The notes: a model not told the origin generated them from the sequence alone. Positions 40,787-52,603 are shown, numbered from the stretch's first letter. The stretch: 64,000 nt of DNA from Leptospira levettii (GCF_002812085.1 NZ_NPDM01000009.1:20246-84245); one strand, 5' to 3'. A program made the numbers and translations.

Positions 40787-41161
40787 TTACGCTTTAGGAC
40801 GCTTCGCGCCGTATTTAGAACGTCCTTTGCGACGTTTGTCCACACCGAGTGTATCCAGTGTTCCACGAATGATATGATAACGAACCCCTGGTAAATCTTT
40901 TACCCTTCCCCCACGGATCAGAACCACGTTGTGTTCTTGGAGGTTATGGCCTTCGCCTGGGATATAAGCAGTCACTTCAATTCCTGTTGTTAAACGAACC
41001 CTTGCTACTTTACGAAGAGCTGAGTTTGGTTTTTTAGGAGTGAAGGTCATCACTCTTGTGCAAACTCCACGTCTTTGTGGGCATGCTTTTAGAGCGGGAG
41101 ATTTAGTTCTTTTCTTTTGGTCTTCTCTTCCAATACGGATGAGCTGGTTAATTGTAGGCAT
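40787..41161 (-). CDS. rpsL: 30S ribosomal protein S12
   Basis: The 124-residue protein reads [20 protein letters not shown] and contains [17 protein letters not shown] and [13 protein letters not shown]. The two lysines linked to streptomycin resistance (E. coli Lys42/43 region and Lys87/88) are wild type. The ATG at 41161 matches the family; a longer frame upstream to 41275 is not S12-like. An AGAAGGAA site precedes it. Confidence 0.97.
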   Translation of the reverse strand: MPTINQLIRIGREDQKKRTKSPALKACPQRRGVCTRVMTFTPKKPNSALRKVARVRLTTGIEVTAYIPGEGHNLQEHNVVLIRGGRVKDLPGVRYHIIRGTLDTLGVDKRRKGRSKYGAKRPKA

Positions 41162-41202
41162 TCGATTCCTTCTTCTACTTCTCTTTTTAAAAAAATAATG
41201 AC

Positions 41203-41247
41203 GTTTTCGTCCAAAATTCCAGATAGGGACATTCTGTAAACGAAAAC
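41203..41247 (-). other. Long hairpin in the rpsL leader
   Basis: On the minus strand GTTTTCGT (41247-41240) pairs with ACGAAAAC (41210-41203), with inner pairing CAGAAT/ATTTTG and TCC/GGA. A run of eight T lies about seven bases after the stem. It resembles an attenuator in the 146-base gap between rpoC and rpsL; the structure is inferred by eye. Confidence 0.45.
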
Positions 41248-41263
41248 ATGAATTTTGTCCCCA

Positions 41264-41288
41264 GAAACCATCCAATTTGGATGATTTC
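41264..41288 (-). other. Second hairpin behind rpoC
   Basis: On the minus strand GAAATCATCC, loop AAATT, GGATGGTTTC forms a 10-base-pair stem (one G-T pair) about 20 bases after the rpoC stop. No T-run follows, so it may be a processing or stability element rather than a terminator. A GAAGATCTTC palindrome lies next to it. Confidence 0.4.
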
Positions 41289-41307
41289 TAGAAGATCTTC
41301 TTAGTGA

Positions 41308-44300
41308 CTAATCGTCATCGTCCTCATCATCTGAGTCGTCCGATTCTTCTTCCAATTCGTCCTCATCTTCGTCTTCTTCCGCTACGAGTCTTGAGAGTGT
41401 AGCAGTCGAAACCGGAGCTGATTCGGAAAGTTCGGAAAGTTCTTCTTCCTCTTCTTCTGATTCCAAGTCCCAATCCAAGTCCCCAGGCATTTCTTTGAAA
41501 ACTTCAATGTCACGGTATTTTTTCATACCTGTTCCCGCAGGGATCATGTGACCAATGATGACGTTTTCTTTGAGTCCCATTAGGTTGTCTGTTTTTCCTT
41601 TGATGGCGGCATCAGTCAGAACCTTAGTGGTTTCCTGGAAGGACGCTGCTGAGAAATAAGACTCAGTATTGAGTGAGGCTTTTGTAAGACCAAGAAGCAC
41701 TGGAGTTCCTTGCGCAGGTGATCCACCTTCTTGTTCCACTCGATCGTTTTCTTCATCAAAGAGGAATTTATCCACTTGTTGTTGGTTTACGAACGATGTG
41801 TCTCCACTATCAGTGATGATCACCTTACGAAGCATGGAACGAACCACAACTTCAATGTGTTTATCATTGATATGAACCCCTTGTAAACGGTAAACCTCTT
41901 GCACCTCAGATACTAGGTATTCATGAAGGGCACTTGGTCCTTTGATCGCAAGGATATCATGTGGATCAAAGTTTCCTTCATCCAACTGGTCTCCTCGTTT
42001 CACAAAGTCACCTTGGCGAACACGGATTTGTTTTCCGACAGGGATAGCTACTTTTACTTTTTCTTGTTCTGCTGTTTCTGGGATGATATAGAGAATTCGT
42101 TTTTCTTTTACGATTTCACCCTTATCTTCAATTTTTCCATCAATTTCTGCTAGTGTGCAGGCATCTTTTGGACGACGAGCTTCAAAAAGTTCGTCTACCC
42201 TTGGAAGACCACCCGTGATATCACGAGTTTTTTCAGCAACCGATGGAATTTTGAAGATGATGTCACCTTCTCTCACTTTGTCTCCATTTTGGAATTGGAG
42301 GAGTGCATCCACTGGAACAGAATAACCATCCGAACCAACAACTACTTTTGGAACGAGACGGTCTTTTTTCTGTTCGACTACTTTTAAGATGATATTGGAT
42401 GTTTTAGGGTCAACATCACGACGAACGTTTTTCCCAATTTCCAAATCTTCCCAAACGATGGTTCCAGAAGTTTCCGAAATAGCCACTTCGTTAAAAGGGT
42501 CAAACTCAGCGAGTGCTTTGTTCTCTTCTACGATTTGGCCTTCCTCCGCACGAAGGATGGTTCCGATTTTGACAGGTATGACAATGTCATCCCCAAGGAT
42601 ACGAAGTGTAGTTCCAACTAGGGAAACAACACCTGCTTGGTCAGAAGTGATCCGTTGTTCTGTAGAATCACTCACTTGCGTCGCAAACACTTCTCCTTTT
42701 TCCAATCGTTGTCCATCCACGACTCGCACACTGGATAATGACTCAGTGTTGAATTCTTGGATGAGTCGGTTCACGATAATCGTTCCACGACGAGCAAATA
42801 CTTTTGCACTGTTGGCATTTGTCACCAAACGACCATTAATGGATTTTACCAAAGAACGGAATGGAACTTTGTGTTCCTTCTCTTGGATCGTAGCGGAAGC
42901 CGCACCACCCACGTGGAAGGTTCTCATTGTTAACTGTGTTCCAGGTTGGCCGATGGACTGAGCGGCAATGGTTCCCACTGCTTCTCCAATCTCAGCAGGG
43001 ACAAGACGAGCCATGTCCATACCGTAACATTTTGTACAAATTCCATGACGGGAACGGCAAGTGAGTGGAGATCTAACTTTGATTTTATCGTAACCAAGGT
43101 TTTCGATCTGTTGGCCGAGTGCTCTTGTGATGAGAGTATCTTTTGGAAATACCACTTTTTCTGTCACTGGGTCAACTAGGTCTTCCGCTGTGTAACGACC
43201 GAACACTCTGTCCGCAAGAGAAACAATTACGTTTTCCCCTTCTTTTACGATTCCGAGTGTGATGTTTGCTTTGGTTCCGCAATCATCTTCGGAAACGATC
43301 ACGTCTTGGGAAATATCCACAAGACGACGAGTGAGGTAACCCGCATCCGCTGTTTTTAAGGCAGTATCCGCAAGACCCTTTCTCGCACCATGTGTGGAGA
43401 TAAAAAATTCTAATACCCCGAGTCCTTCACGGAAGTTCGAACGAATCGCAAGTTCGATGATTTCCCCTGACGGTTTTGCCATAAGGCCCCGCATCCCAGC
43501 GAGCTGACGGATCTGTTGTTTTGACCCGCGCGCACCGGAAGCTGCCATGACGTAAACCGGGTTAAATCCCGCTTGGTCTTTTTCGAGTTCCTTGAACATC
43601 CCTTCTGTAATGCGGTCATTGGTTTTGGTCCAAATTTCGATTACTTTTTTACGACGTTCTTCGTTTGTGATGATACCTTTACGGTACTCCATATCCGCTT
43701 TTTCCACTTCTTTGTTGGCATCATTTACGAGTCCTTCTTTTTGAGGAGAAACTCGGATGTCATCAATCGAGATGGTAGGAGCAAATACAGTCGCGTAACG
43801 GTAACCGAGTCGTTTGATTTCATCAAGCATCACAACTGTGATCCCTGGTCCAAACTTTTCATAAACGTCTGCAATGATTTTGTTTGTTTCTTTATCACCG
43901 AGGGTTCTGTTGATATAAACATACCCTTTTGGCATCACTTGGTTGAAGATAAGTCTTCCCGGTGTGGTTTCGATGATTTTACCTTCGTGTAAAACGGAAA
44001 TTTTAGAGCGAATCTCAACCGTTTTGGTTTCAATCGCATACATCACTTCCTCAAGACCTGTGAAGAATTTACCTTCTCCCTTCGCGTCTTTGACTTCCGA
44101 AGTGAGGTAATAAATTCCAAGAACGATATCTTGTGTTGGTCCACAAATCGGTTGTCCGTTCGCAGGATTCAAAATGTTATGCGGTGATAACATGAGCATC
44201 CAAGTTTCGAGCTGTGCTTTTGGAGCAAGAGGAACGTGGATCGCCATTTGGTCCCCGTCGAAGTCAGCGTTAAACGCGTGGCAAACGAGTGGGTGAAGTT

Positions 44301-45609
44301 TGATTGCTTTTCCTTCTACAAGGACTGGTAAAAATGCTTGGATTCCAAGTCTGTGGAGTGTTGGAGCACGGTTGAGTAAAACTGGGTGTTCTTTCACAAC
44401 TGTTTCCAATACATCAAAAACTTCTTTGTCTTCTGCTTCGATTTTTTTCTTCGCAGACTTGATGTTTGGTGCAAGTTCCAAATCCACAAGGCGTTTCATG
44501 ATGAATGGTTTGAAGAGTTCCAAAGCCATTTTTTTAGGAAGACCCATTTGGTGGTATTTGAGTTCAGGACCAACAACGATAACGGAACGACCAGAATAAT
44601 CTACCCGTTTTCCAAGTAGGTTTTGGCGGAAACGACCTTGTTTTCCTTTGAGCATGTCGGAGATCGATTTCAATGGTCGATTTCCTTTTCCCTTTACCGT
44701 ACGTTTACGACGGCTGTTATCAAAAAGAGCATCGACTGCTTCTTGTAACATACGTTTTTCGTTACGAACGATGATCTCAGGAGCTTTCAAAGCAAGAAGG
44801 CGTTTGAGACGATTGTTTCGATTGATCACACGGCGATACAAATCGTTTAGGTCGGAAGTTGCAAAACGTCCCCCCTCTAATTGCACCATCGGACGAAGTT
44901 CTGGTGGGATGACAGGAACTACATCCAGAACCATCCACTCAGGGCGGTTTCCGGAATCCCGGAACGCTTCTAAAACTTCGAGGCGTTTAAAAATACGTTT
45001 GTCAGAGATTTTGTTTTTGTCTTGGATCTTTTGGCGGATCACACGAGCTTCTGCATCTACATCAATGCGTGCGAGAAGTTCTTTGATGGCGTCCCCACCG
45101 ATTCCTGCGATAAACTTATCACCGTATTCATCTAAATAATTATGGTATTCATCTTCATCGATGAGTTCCCCTCTGTTCCTTCCGGAATCAGCTGGGTCAA
45201 TGATCACATACTTCTCAAAGTAAAGAACACTTTTGAGTTGGTTGATCGTCATGTCGAGAAGCAGTCCCATACGAGATGGAACTGATCGGTAGTACCAAAT
45301 GTGCGAAACAGGAGCCGCAAGTTCTATGTGCCCCATTCTTTCACGACGTACTTTGGAGTGAGTTACCTCAACACCACATTTGTCGCAAACCACACCCTTA
45401 TAACGGATGGATTTGAATTTACCGCAGTAACATTCCCAATCCTTTGTGGTTCCAAAGATTTTTTCGCAGAAAAGACCATCTCGTTCCGGTTTTAGGGTAC
45501 GGTAGTTGATCGTTTCAGGTTTTTTGACTTCCCCAAACGACCACTCTTTGATCCGCTCGGGTGATGCCAAACGGATCGTAATCGATTCAAAACTATTGTA
45601 ATTTCTCAT
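41308..45609 (-). CDS. rpoC: DNA-directed RNA polymerase beta' subunit
   Basis: The 1433-residue subunit has the N-terminal zinc ribbon ([20 protein letters not shown]), the catalytic magnesium motif [15 protein letters not shown], the rudder/bridge region and the second zinc site [19 protein letters not shown]. The last roughly 55 residues form an extremely acidic tail, with [13 protein letters not shown] and [19 protein letters not shown]. That tail is not present in E. coli beta'. It follows rpoB by 14 bases. Confidence 0.99.
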   Translation of the reverse strand: MRNYNSFESITIRLASPERIKEWSFGEVKKPETINYRTLKPERDGLFCEKIFGTTKDWECYCGKFKSIRYKGVVCDKCGVEVTHSKVRRERMGHIELAAPVSHIWYYRSVPSRMGLLLDMTINQLKSVLYFEKYVIIDPADSGRNRGELIDEDEYHNYLDEYGDKFIAGIGGDAIKELLARIDVDAEARVIRQKIQDKNKISDKRIFKRLEVLEAFRDSGNRPEWMVLDVVPVIPPELRPMVQLEGGRFATSDLNDLYRRVINRNNRLKRLLALKAPEIIVRNEKRMLQEAVDALFDNSRRKRTVKGKGNRPLKSISDMLKGKQGRFRQNLLGKRVDYSGRSVIVVGPELKYHQMGLPKKMALELFKPFIMKRLVDLELAPNIKSAKKKIEAEDKEVFDVLETVVKEHPVLLNRAPTLHRLGIQAFLPVLVEGKAIKLHPLVCHAFNADFDGDQMAIHVPLAPKAQLETWMLMLSPHNILNPANGQPICGPTQDIVLGIYYLTSEVKDAKGEGKFFTGLEEVMYAIETKTVEIRSKISVLHEGKIIETTPGRLIFNQVMPKGYVYINRTLGDKETNKIIADVYEKFGPGITVVMLDEIKRLGYRYATVFAPTISIDDIRVSPQKEGLVNDANKEVEKADMEYRKGIITNEERRKKVIEIWTKTNDRITEGMFKELEKDQAGFNPVYVMAASGARGSKQQIRQLAGMRGLMAKPSGEIIELAIRSNFREGLGVLEFFISTHGARKGLADTALKTADAGYLTRRLVDISQDVIVSEDDCGTKANITLGIVKEGENVIVSLADRVFGRYTAEDLVDPVTEKVVFPKDTLITRALGQQIENLGYDKIKVRSPLTCRSRHGICTKCYGMDMARLVPAEIGEAVGTIAAQSIGQPGTQLTMRTFHVGGAASATIQEKEHKVPFRSLVKSINGRLVTNANSAKVFARRGTIIVNRLIQEFNTESLSSVRVVDGQRLEKGEVFATQVSDSTEQRITSDQAGVVSLVGTTLRILGDDIVIPVKIGTILRAEEGQIVEENKALAEFDPFNEVAISETSGTIVWEDLEIGKNVRRDVDPKTSNIILKVVEQKKDRLVPKVVVGSDGYSVPVDALLQFQNGDKVREGDIIFKIPSVAEKTRDITGGLPRVDELFEARRPKDACTLAEIDGKIEDKGEIVKEKRILYIIPETAEQEKVKVAIPVGKQIRVRQGDFVKRGDQLDEGNFDPHDILAIKGPSALHEYLVSEVQEVYRLQGVHINDKHIEVVVRSMLRKVIITDSGDTSFVNQQQVDKFLFDEENDRVEQEGGSPAQGTPVLLGLTKASLNTESYFSAASFQETTKVLTDAAIKGKTDNLMGLKENVIIGHMIPAGTGMKKYRDIEVFKEMPGDLDWDLESEEEEEELSELSESAPVSTATLSRLVAEEDEDEDELEEESDDSDDEDDDD

Positions 45610-45623
45610 ACTTTTTCCCTTCC

Positions 45624-48600
45624 CTAAACGTTTTCAATGGTCTCGAATTTAATTTTCTTTTTGTTTTTCGAGAATTCATCTTCGTAATCAGAGATATCCA
45701 CTTCCAATCCTTCGGAGTCTTTAATGATGATATCGAGGGCAAGACCTCGGAGTTCCTGCACAAGAACGTTGAAGGACTCAGGAATACCCGGTTTAATCGA
45801 GTGGATTCCCTTCACAATCGCTTCGTAAATTCTTGCACGACCTAACATATCATCTGACTTGATGGTAAGTAACTCTTGTAAGGTATGTGATGCACCATAC
45901 GCTTCGAGAGCCCAAACTTCCATCTCCCCTAACCTTTGTCCCCCGAACTGCGCCTTACCACCGAGTGGTTGTTGCGTTACGAGTGAGTAAGGTCCAGTAG
46001 ACCTTGCATGGATTTTGTCATCCACCAAGTGAGCCAGTTTTAACATGTAGATGTATCCGCAGAAGACTTGGTTGATGAATTTCTCACCAGTTCTTCCATC
46101 GTATAACTGAAATTTGCTGTTTTCTGGTAAACCTGCTTTTTTGCAGAATTCGTGAACATCACCTTCACTCGCTCCATCAAACACGGGAGTTTCAAAATTG
46201 ATCCCTAGTTTTTTAGCAGCGAAACCAAGTTGTGTTTCAAAAATCTGACCGAGGTTCATACGCGAAGGAACACCAAGAGGGTTGAGTACGATATCAACTG
46301 GAGTGCCGTCTTCCATGTATGGCATATCTTCCTGTGCCATCACACGTGCTACGACCCCTTTGTTTCCGTGTCTTCCGGCCATCTTATCACCCACTAGGAG
46401 TTTACGTTTACGAGCCACATACACTTTCACCATTTCTTCCACACCAGCAGCGAGTTCATCGCCTGTTTCACGGGAATAACGTTTGATATCGATCACAGTT
46501 CCTTCGAAACCGTTTGGCATACGAAGAGAGGAATCTCTTACTTCTTTTGCCTTCTCTCCAAAGATGGAGTGTAATAATTTATATTCTGGAGTGAGGTCAG
46601 TTTCTCCTTTAGGAGTCACCATACCAACAAGGATGTCACCAGGTTTTACTTCAGCACCCACACGGATCACACCAGACTCATCCAAATCACGGAACGCTTT
46701 GTCCGAAAGGTTTGGAATGTCACGAGTGATTTGTTCTTGTCCAAGTTTTGTTTCCCGAGCTTGGATTTCGAATTCTTCAATGTGAATGGAAGAGAATACA
46801 TCGTCTTTAATGATTCGTTCTGAGATCAGAATCGCATCCTCAAAGTTGTAACCTTCCCAAGGCATAAATGCCACAAGAACGTTTCGTCCAAGCGCCAAAT
46901 AACCAGCGTCAGTGGAAGGACCGTTCGCAAGGACAGTTCCTTTTTGGAGGATTTGTCCGAACTCTCCGTATTTTTCCCCTTTGATGATCTGGCCTGCAAC
47001 TGGTGCTCCAATTCCAATATCTTGTCCTTCTTTGACAACTGCTTGGTATTGAACTTCTTCCGATAAAACCAATTCGTGAGTTTCCTTTTCACCATTCGGA
47101 GTTGTTACTTCGATACGTTCTTTGGAAACCTTACTCACCTTACCACCAGTTGTGGTATGGAGCATGGACACGTTTGGTTTTTGGTTAAAACAAGTGCCTT
47201 GGTTCGTTTTTTTGAATTTAATGAGTGGGTAGTGGACAATCTCTTTGGATTGGTCTTCTTTCACCCAAACACCTGTTGCATCCACTTTGGAAACAACACC
47301 ATCTTTTTTCGCAACAATACAAACACCAGCGTCATACGCCGCACGAGCTTCCATACCCGTTCCCACAAAAGGAGCCTCTTCTGTAAGAAGTGGAACTGCT
47401 TGGCGTTGCATGTTGGAACCCATGAGTGCACGGTTCGCATCATCATGTTCGAGGAATGGAATGAGTGCTGTTGATACAGACACAACTTGTAGTGGAGCAA
47501 GGTCCATGTACTGGATCTCAGATGGGCTACGGAAAGGGAAATCCCCTCTGTGGCGAGTGGAAATGAGTTTGGAAGTAAATTCCCCTTTCTCATCCACAGT
47601 CGAATTCGACTGCGCCATATAGTGGTATTCTTCTTTATCAGCAGTGAGATACTCTACTTGTTTTTGGACTTTTCCATTTTTAACAAGACGGTATGGAGTT
47701 TCAATAAACCCATAATCGTTTACCCTTGCAAAACTAGACATGGAAAGAATGAGACCAATGTTTGGACCTTCCGGTGTTTCAATCGGGCACATACGACCAT
47801 AGTGAGAATAGTGAACGTCACGAACTTCGAAACCTGCTCTATCACGAGAAAGACCACCAGGCCCAAGAGCGTTTAACCTACGTTTGTGGGTCAGTTCCGC
47901 GAGTGGGTTTGTTTGGTCCATAAACTGAGAAAGTTGAGAAGATCCAAAAAACTCATTGATCACCGCAGTGATTGGTTTGATGGAAATGAGAAGTTGCGGA
48001 GTTTGTTGTTCTGGCTCCTGCACTGTCATTCTTTCTTTGATGACACGTTCGACTCGAGAGAATCCAAGTTTCAATTGGTTTGCGATGAGCTCTCCAACAG
48101 AACGAATCCTTCTATTTCCTAAGTGGTCAATATCGTCTGGGTAGTAGTTTTCTGCCTCAGACATAAGCATCACAAGGTAACGAACCGTTTCAATGATGTC
48201 TTGTTTTCTTAAAACACGATCATCTGCTTTTGAGAATTCTTTTGGATTGTTGAATTCAAATTTGCTATTGATTTTGTAACGACCTACCACACCCAAATCA
48301 AACGTTTTGTGTGAGAAAAAGAGTCTTTTCAGTTCGGCTTCCGCGTTTTCAATCGTAGAAGGTTCACCCGGACGCATGATGGTGTGAAATTTTTTCACCG
48401 CGTCTTCGTAGTCGTTCACTCCGTCTTTTTCTAGGCAGTTGATGAGAACTGGATTGTCTTTTCCTTTTGGAAATTCAATGACATCCACATCTTTCACCTT
48501 CATTTCACGAAGGATGGAGATATTATCCTCATTGATTTTAGAACCAGCATCGAGCATGACCTCGCCTGTTTCCATGTTGATGATATCAGCAATGGTTCGG

Positions 48601-49310
48601 CGACCAATCAGACGTTTGAGGTCTTTTGGATTGGCACCTGCAATTTTCATTTTGCTTGAACCATAGAACAAACGTAATACTTCTTCGTTTGTTCCCATTC
48701 CCATTGCTTTCACAAGAAGTGTAGCTGGGAATTTTTTCTTACGGTCGATTTTGGCAACAAGGATCCCTTTGTTGTCCATCTCAAATTCCAACCAAGAACC
48801 TCGGTAAGGAATCACACGCGCAGAGAATGTATCTCGCACTTGGTCATAAGAGAAGAAAATACCAGGCGATCTGTGTAACTGGCTTACCACTACCCTTTCC
48901 GCACCATTGATGATGAAAGTACCGTGGTCTGTCATCACAGGTAAGTCACCCATGTAGACAACTTGTTCGCGGATTTCCCCGGTGTCCTTGATGATGAGTC
49001 GAATGACTGCTTTTAGTGGAACCGCATAAGAAGAATCAGTGTCCTTACATTCTTGAGGATCACGTTTCGGTTCCCCTAACACATAATGGCCATATTCCAT
49101 GACCATATCGTTGTTTGGTGATTCGATTGGAAAAGATTCACGAAAAACTGCTTCCAACCCCTGGTTTAAACGTTTGGTCGGATCTTTCACTTCCGACTGG
49201 AGAAACCAATCAAAGGATTTTTTCTGTACGTAGATAAGATTAGGAAGTAAATTGAGGTCGGTAATTTTACCGAAATTTACCCGGTTTCTAATTTGCATTC
49301 GGGTATGCAT
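45624..49310 (-). CDS. rpoB: DNA-directed RNA polymerase beta subunit
   Basis: The 1228-residue subunit carries the rifampicin region [20 protein letters not shown] followed by [10 protein letters not shown] (457-486), and the catalytic segments [20 protein letters not shown] and [15 protein letters not shown]. At residue 480 (E. coli 531) the codon is AAC (Asn), where E. coli has Ser. A second in-frame ATG at 49298 ([12 protein letters not shown]) is an alternative start. A hairpin with a T-run lies between rplL and this gene. Confidence 0.98.
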   Translation of the reverse strand: MHTRMQIRNRVNFGKITDLNLLPNLIYVQKKSFDWFLQSEVKDPTKRLNQGLEAVFRESFPIESPNNDMVMEYGHYVLGEPKRDPQECKDTDSSYAVPLKAVIRLIIKDTGEIREQVVYMGDLPVMTDHGTFIINGAERVVVSQLHRSPGIFFSYDQVRDTFSARVIPYRGSWLEFEMDNKGILVAKIDRKKKFPATLLVKAMGMGTNEEVLRLFYGSSKMKIAGANPKDLKRLIGRRTIADIINMETGEVMLDAGSKINEDNISILREMKVKDVDVIEFPKGKDNPVLINCLEKDGVNDYEDAVKKFHTIMRPGEPSTIENAEAELKRLFFSHKTFDLGVVGRYKINSKFEFNNPKEFSKADDRVLRKQDIIETVRYLVMLMSEAENYYPDDIDHLGNRRIRSVGELIANQLKLGFSRVERVIKERMTVQEPEQQTPQLLISIKPITAVINEFFGSSQLSQFMDQTNPLAELTHKRRLNALGPGGLSRDRAGFEVRDVHYSHYGRMCPIETPEGPNIGLILSMSSFARVNDYGFIETPYRLVKNGKVQKQVEYLTADKEEYHYMAQSNSTVDEKGEFTSKLISTRHRGDFPFRSPSEIQYMDLAPLQVVSVSTALIPFLEHDDANRALMGSNMQRQAVPLLTEEAPFVGTGMEARAAYDAGVCIVAKKDGVVSKVDATGVWVKEDQSKEIVHYPLIKFKKTNQGTCFNQKPNVSMLHTTTGGKVSKVSKERIEVTTPNGEKETHELVLSEEVQYQAVVKEGQDIGIGAPVAGQIIKGEKYGEFGQILQKGTVLANGPSTDAGYLALGRNVLVAFMPWEGYNFEDAILISERIIKDDVFSSIHIEEFEIQARETKLGQEQITRDIPNLSDKAFRDLDESGVIRVGAEVKPGDILVGMVTPKGETDLTPEYKLLHSIFGEKAKEVRDSSLRMPNGFEGTVIDIKRYSRETGDELAAGVEEMVKVYVARKRKLLVGDKMAGRHGNKGVVARVMAQEDMPYMEDGTPVDIVLNPLGVPSRMNLGQIFETQLGFAAKKLGINFETPVFDGASEGDVHEFCKKAGLPENSKFQLYDGRTGEKFINQVFCGYIYMLKLAHLVDDKIHARSTGPYSLVTQQPLGGKAQFGGQRLGEMEVWALEAYGASHTLQELLTIKSDDMLGRARIYEAIVKGIHSIKPGIPESFNVLVQELRGLALDIIIKDSEGLEVDISDYEDEFSKNKKKIKFETIENV

Positions 49311-49357
49311 GGAATACTCTCCCTAGAGACGTCAAAATAATAGATGGTATGATAAAC

Positions 49358-49399
49358 GAAAAAATAGAGGTGGGGACGCCTACGGCCTCCCTGCCTCTA
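49358..49399 (-). terminator. Attenuator/terminator between rplL and rpoB
   Basis: On the minus strand TAGAGG, GGGA and GCC pair with GGC, TCCC and CCTCTA across a GTA loop, followed directly by TTTTTT. It is placed as the classical L7/L12-rpoB attenuator, which lets ribosomal proteins be made in excess of polymerase. Function here is inferred from its position. Confidence 0.75.
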
Positions 49400-49435
49400 A
49401 GTTTTTGAAGACTGGGTTTAAAAATTGGCAACCGA

Positions 49436-49819
49436 TTAACCGGCAGCAGCAACTTCTACTTGAGCCCCAACACCTTCGAGTTTTTTCTTAATATCAGCAG
49501 CTTCATCTTTAGAAACCCCTTCTTTTACTGATTTTCCACCAGCTTCCACAAGAGTTTTCGCATCTGCTAATCCAAGACCAGTGATTTCGCGAACGAGTTT
49601 AATAACGTCGATCTTTTTGTCACCGTGTGCTTTCAAGATAACATTGAAAGTTGCTGGTTCTTCAGCAGCAGCAGCGCCACCACCTGCACCCGCAACAGCC
49701 GCTACCGCAACCGGTGCAGCAGCAGAAATCCCGAATTTCTCCTCCATCTTTTTCACTAGGTCAGCAGCCTGAACTAATGTAAGACTTCCAATTTGTTCTA
49801 ATAGCGCGTCAACAGACAT
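49436..49819 (-). CDS. rplL: 50S ribosomal protein L7/L12
   Basis: The 127-residue protein has the N-terminal dimerisation segment [20 protein letters not shown], an Ala/Gly-rich hinge ([19 protein letters not shown]), and the C-terminal factor-binding domain [20 protein letters not shown]. It forms the stalk recruiting translation GTPases. It follows rplJ by 35 bases. Confidence 0.98.
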   Translation of the reverse strand: MSVDALLEQIGSLTLVQAADLVKKMEEKFGISAAAPVAVAAVAGAGGGAAAAEEPATFNVILKAHGDKKIDVIKLVREITGLGLADAKTLVEAGGKSVKEGVSKDEAADIKKKLEGVGAQVEVAAAG

Positions 49820-49854
49820 CTATATTCTCCTTATCCTACTAATCACTATGATTA

Positions 49855-50388
49855 CTAATTGCCGTTTTTCTCGGCTACAGCATTGATGGCGCGAGCCAAT
49901 GATGCCATGATTTGATTGATTCCAGAAGCAATTTGCGTTGCAGGAGCATTGATCCCACGAGCCACTTGCGCAAGAAGTTCTTGTTTGGACGGAAGTCCAG
50001 CAATCGCTTCTACTCCAGACTTACCCAAAACCTCACCGTCCATATAGCCGGTTTTGATTTCAAGTTCCTTCTTATCTTTTGCAAAGTCCTTACAAACTTT
50101 CGCTACTGCTGGAAGTGCATCCAGAGAGAAAATCGCTGCAAGCGGGCCTTTGTAAACATCCCCAAAATCAATGGAGTTGTTTTTATGTTCAGAAGACTCT
50201 TTTAATGCACGGAGAAAAAGGTTGTTTTTGATCACCTTCATCTCTGATCCTTCCTTGCGAAGTTTCGCACGAAGGTTGGACATATCTTCAACAGTTAAAC
50301 CGCTGTAAGATGCTAAAATAAAGTTAGGTCGTTTTTCCAAACGAGTCTTTAGTTCTGTTACTGCTTCAATTTTAGATGGATTTGCCAT
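49855..50388 (-). CDS. rplJ: 50S ribosomal protein L10
   Basis: The 177-residue protein shows [40 protein letters not shown] and the C-terminal helix that binds L7/L12 dimers. It anchors the stalk. It follows rplA by 12 bases, so no long L10 leader precedes it as in E. coli. Confidence 0.98.
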   Translation of the reverse strand: MANPSKIEAVTELKTRLEKRPNFILASYSGLTVEDMSNLRAKLRKEGSEMKVIKNNLFLRALKESSEHKNNSIDFGDVYKGPLAAIFSLDALPAVAKVCKDFAKDKKELEIKTGYMDGEVLGKSGVEAIAGLPSKQELLAQVARGINAPATQIASGINQIMASLARAINAVAEKNGN

Positions 50389-50400
50389 TTTTCTTACTCG

Positions 50401-51093
50401 TTATATGTTCGCGTTTACTAGTTCTTTTACATCGACTTTTACGCCGATTCCCATTGTCGCTGCTACTGAGAAAGACTTGAGGTAATCTCCCTTCGCATCG
50501 GAAGGTTTGTCTTTCATAAGAGCTGCAACAACAGCATTGATGTTATCAGAAAGTTTATCATCAGAGAAGGAACACTTTCCTACTCCTAAGTGAACCACTC
50601 CCCCTTTGTCAGGGCGGTATTCAATACGACCTGCTTTGAGTTCTTTCACTGCTTTTGTTACATCAGTAGTCACTGTTCCTGCTTTTGGTTTTGGCATAAG
50701 TCCTTTACGACCAAGAACTGGACCCAGTTTACCAACTTCCTTCATCATATCAGGAGTTGCCACACAGGCGTCAAAATCAGTCCAACCACCAGAAACTTTT
50801 TCAATTAGGTCCATATCACCCACGAAATCAGCACCAGCCTCTCTCGCTTCGTTTTGTTTGTCTCCTTTGCAGAAAACCAAAACCTTAATCGTTTTTCCAG
50901 TTCCGTGTGGAAGAGAAATTGTCCCTCTTACGTTTTGAAGAGATTTATAATTAATTTTAGTAGAGATCTCTAAAGTTCCGTCGAACTTTGAGTAACTGGT
51001 AGCTTTCGCTAACCCGACTGCCTCACCAAGGGTATAAGCCTTTGTGCGATCGACTTTCTCTTTGAGTTGGATGTATTTTTTGCCGCGTTTCAT
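50401..51093 (-). CDS. rplA: 50S ribosomal protein L1
   Basis: The 230-residue protein shows GTISLPHGTGKTIKVLVFCK, GPVLGRKGLMPKPKAGTVTT and a GVVHLGVGKCSFSDDKL segment of L1. It forms the movable stalk at the E site and in E. coli represses the rplKA message. It follows rplK by 25 bases. Confidence 0.98.
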   Translation of the reverse strand: MKRGKKYIQLKEKVDRTKAYTLGEAVGLAKATSYSKFDGTLEISTKINYKSLQNVRGTISLPHGTGKTIKVLVFCKGDKQNEAREAGADFVGDMDLIEKVSGGWTDFDACVATPDMMKEVGKLGPVLGRKGLMPKPKAGTVTTDVTKAVKELKAGRIEYRPDKGGVVHLGVGKCSFSDDKLSDNINAVVAALMKDKPSDAKGDYLKSFSVAATMGIGVKVDVKELVNANI

Positions 51094-51118
51094 GACTTCG
51101 GTTCCCGTTTCCTAATGA

Positions 51119-51544
51119 TTACTCGACGTTAACACCCATGGAACGGCAAGTTCCAGCAATGATTTTCACTGCTGCATCTAAGTCGTTCGCATTGAGGTCT
51201 TCCATCTTCGTTTTTGCAATTTCTTCTAGTTGTGCGCGTTTGATTGTTCCCACTTTTACAGTGTGTGGAGTGGCAGATCCACCTGGAATTCCAAGTGCCT
51301 TCATGACAAGAAGAGCCGCTGGAGGAGATTTAGTGACGAAAGTAAAACTTCTGTCGGAATAAACAGTGATCACCACTGGGAGTTTGAGTCCCATTTGGTT
51401 TTTTGATCTCTCATTGAACTGTTTACAAAATTCCATGATATTGAGTCCGGCCTGACCAAGTGCAGGTCCTACCGGAGGAGCTGGGTTTGCTTTCCCTGCT
51501 TCTACTTGGAGTTTAATTTGTTTTACTACTTTCTTTGCAGCCAT
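51119..51544 (-). CDS. rplK: 50S ribosomal protein L11
   Basis: The 141-residue protein shows [40 protein letters not shown] and ends [15 protein letters not shown]11 forms the GTPase-associated centre. It follows nusG by 39 bases. Confidence 0.98.
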   Translation of the reverse strand: MAAKKVVKQIKLQVEAGKANPAPPVGPALGQAGLNIMEFCKQFNERSKNQMGLKLPVVITVYSDRSFTFVTKSPPAALLVMKALGIPGGSATPHTVKVGTIKRAQLEEIAKTKMEDLNANDLDAAVKIIAGTCRSMGVNVE

Positions 51545-51583
51545 CTCGTTTCAAGTTCCTTACTAAAAGTCAATCTATCAGTT

Positions 51584-52138
51584 CTATTGTTCCGATTTTA
51601 CTTGGAGGTAATCCAACTCCACAGGAGTGGATCTTCCAAAAATTTCGACTCGGACACGAAGTCTTCCCTTATCAGGGAAAATTTCATCCACAAGCCCTGT
51701 GAAATTGGCAAACGGACCATCTATAATTTTCAATGTTTCGCCCACTTTGAAGAGGAAACGTGGTCTTGATACTTCTTCCGATTCCACATTTCCCACATCA
51801 CTGAAGAGATTTTTGATCTCATCAAGAGAAAGTGGTTCCGGACCTTTTCCTTTTCCGCCTACAAATGTAGACACAGAAGGTAAGTTCTGGATTTTAAACC
51901 GAAGGTCATCAGTCATATTCATCTCAACGAGAACATAACCCGGCATGAGTTTTTTCTTCGTGACCTTCTTTTTGCCGTTTTTCATTTCGGCAACTTCCAT
52001 CGAAGGAATTTTCACCGAAAAGATCTGGTCTTCCAGCTTTTGTTGTTGGACCATCTTTTCAATGTTAGTTTTCACCTTATTCTCATGACCAGAATAAGTC
52101 TGAAGCACATACCATTTTTTATCTAAAGAATCGCCCAC
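51584..52138 (-). CDS. nusG: Transcription antitermination factor NusG
   Basis: The 184-residue protein has the NGN domain starting KKWYVLQTYSGHENKVKTNI and a C-terminal KOW domain with FKVGETLKIIDGPFANFTGL. The start is GTG at 52138, nine bases after the secE stop and behind AGGTAGGG; a longer frame to 52282 lies within secE in another frame and is rejected. NusG couples RNA polymerase to S10 on the leading ribosome. Confidence 0.94.
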   Translation of the reverse strand: MGDSLDKKWYVLQTYSGHENKVKTNIEKMVQQQKLEDQIFSVKIPSMEVAEMKNGKKKVTKKKLMPGYVLVEMNMTDDLRFKIQNLPSVSTFVGGKGKGPEPLSLDEIKNLFSDVGNVESEEVSRPRFLFKVGETLKIIDGPFANFTGLVDEIFPDKGRLRVRVEIFGRSTPVELDYLQVKSEQ

Positions 52139-52146
52139 TTCCCTAC

Positions 52147-52335
52147 CTATGTTCCTAATGCCCAGAACCACTTTAGCAGTTTCAAGAAAATGAAATCTGA
52201 AGCTGATAAAAATAAGGAAAAGATAAATACTGTAACTAGGACTACAACGGTAGAACTCACCACTTCTTGGCGCGTAGGCCAATGTACTTTTTCAAGTTCT
52301 GCTTTACATTCCTGAATGAAACTCGTAGCTTTCAT
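52147..52335 (-). CDS. secE: Preprotein translocase subunit SecE
   Basis: This 62-residue protein has the SecE motif [18 protein letters not shown] followed by one long transmembrane segment. The ATG at 52335 is used; a longer frame to 52434 runs back through the tRNA-Trp gene. SecE stabilises the SecY channel. It lies 39 bases behind the tRNA-Trp gene. Confidence 0.94.
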   Translation of the reverse strand: MKATSFIQECKAELEKVHWPTRQEVVSSTVVVLVTVFIFSLFLSASDFIFLKLLKWFWALGT

Positions 52336-52374
52336 TGATCCTTGTCCTGTTTCTCTAATTCTATATTCCGTAGT

Positions 52375-52448
<74 letters not shown>

Positions 52449-52453
52449 AAACA

Positions 52454-52527
<74 letters not shown>

Positions 52528-52575
52528 ACGTTTCCCACCCAAGCGCGGGTTTCCAAGCGAGGCTAGGTTTTTTAC

Positions 52576-52603
52576 ACTATTTTAAATGAGGCTCATTGGT
52601 CAA
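52576..52603 (-). promoter_or_regulatory. Candidate promoter of the tRNA-Thr/Trp-secE-nusG cluster
   Basis: On the minus strand TTGACC (52603-52598), 16 bases, then AATAGT (52581-52576) lie about 50 bases upstream of tRNA-Thr. The -35 equals that before tRNA-Lys. A perfect palindrome AATGAG-G-CTCATT (52585-52597) fills the spacer. Confidence 0.4.

Noticed and set aside
40787..41161. Possible streptomycin-resistance change in rpsL
   Set aside because: The key lysines in [10 protein letters not shown] and RVKDLPG are wild type.
41162..41275. Longer rpsL frame with 38 extra residues
   Set aside because: The extra residues are not S12-like and fall in the hairpin-rich gap; the MPTINQL start is canonical.
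52139..52282. Upstream extension of the nusG frame to 52282
   Set aside because: It lies within secE in another frame, is not NusG-like, and the GTG at 52138 with a good ribosome site matches the family start.
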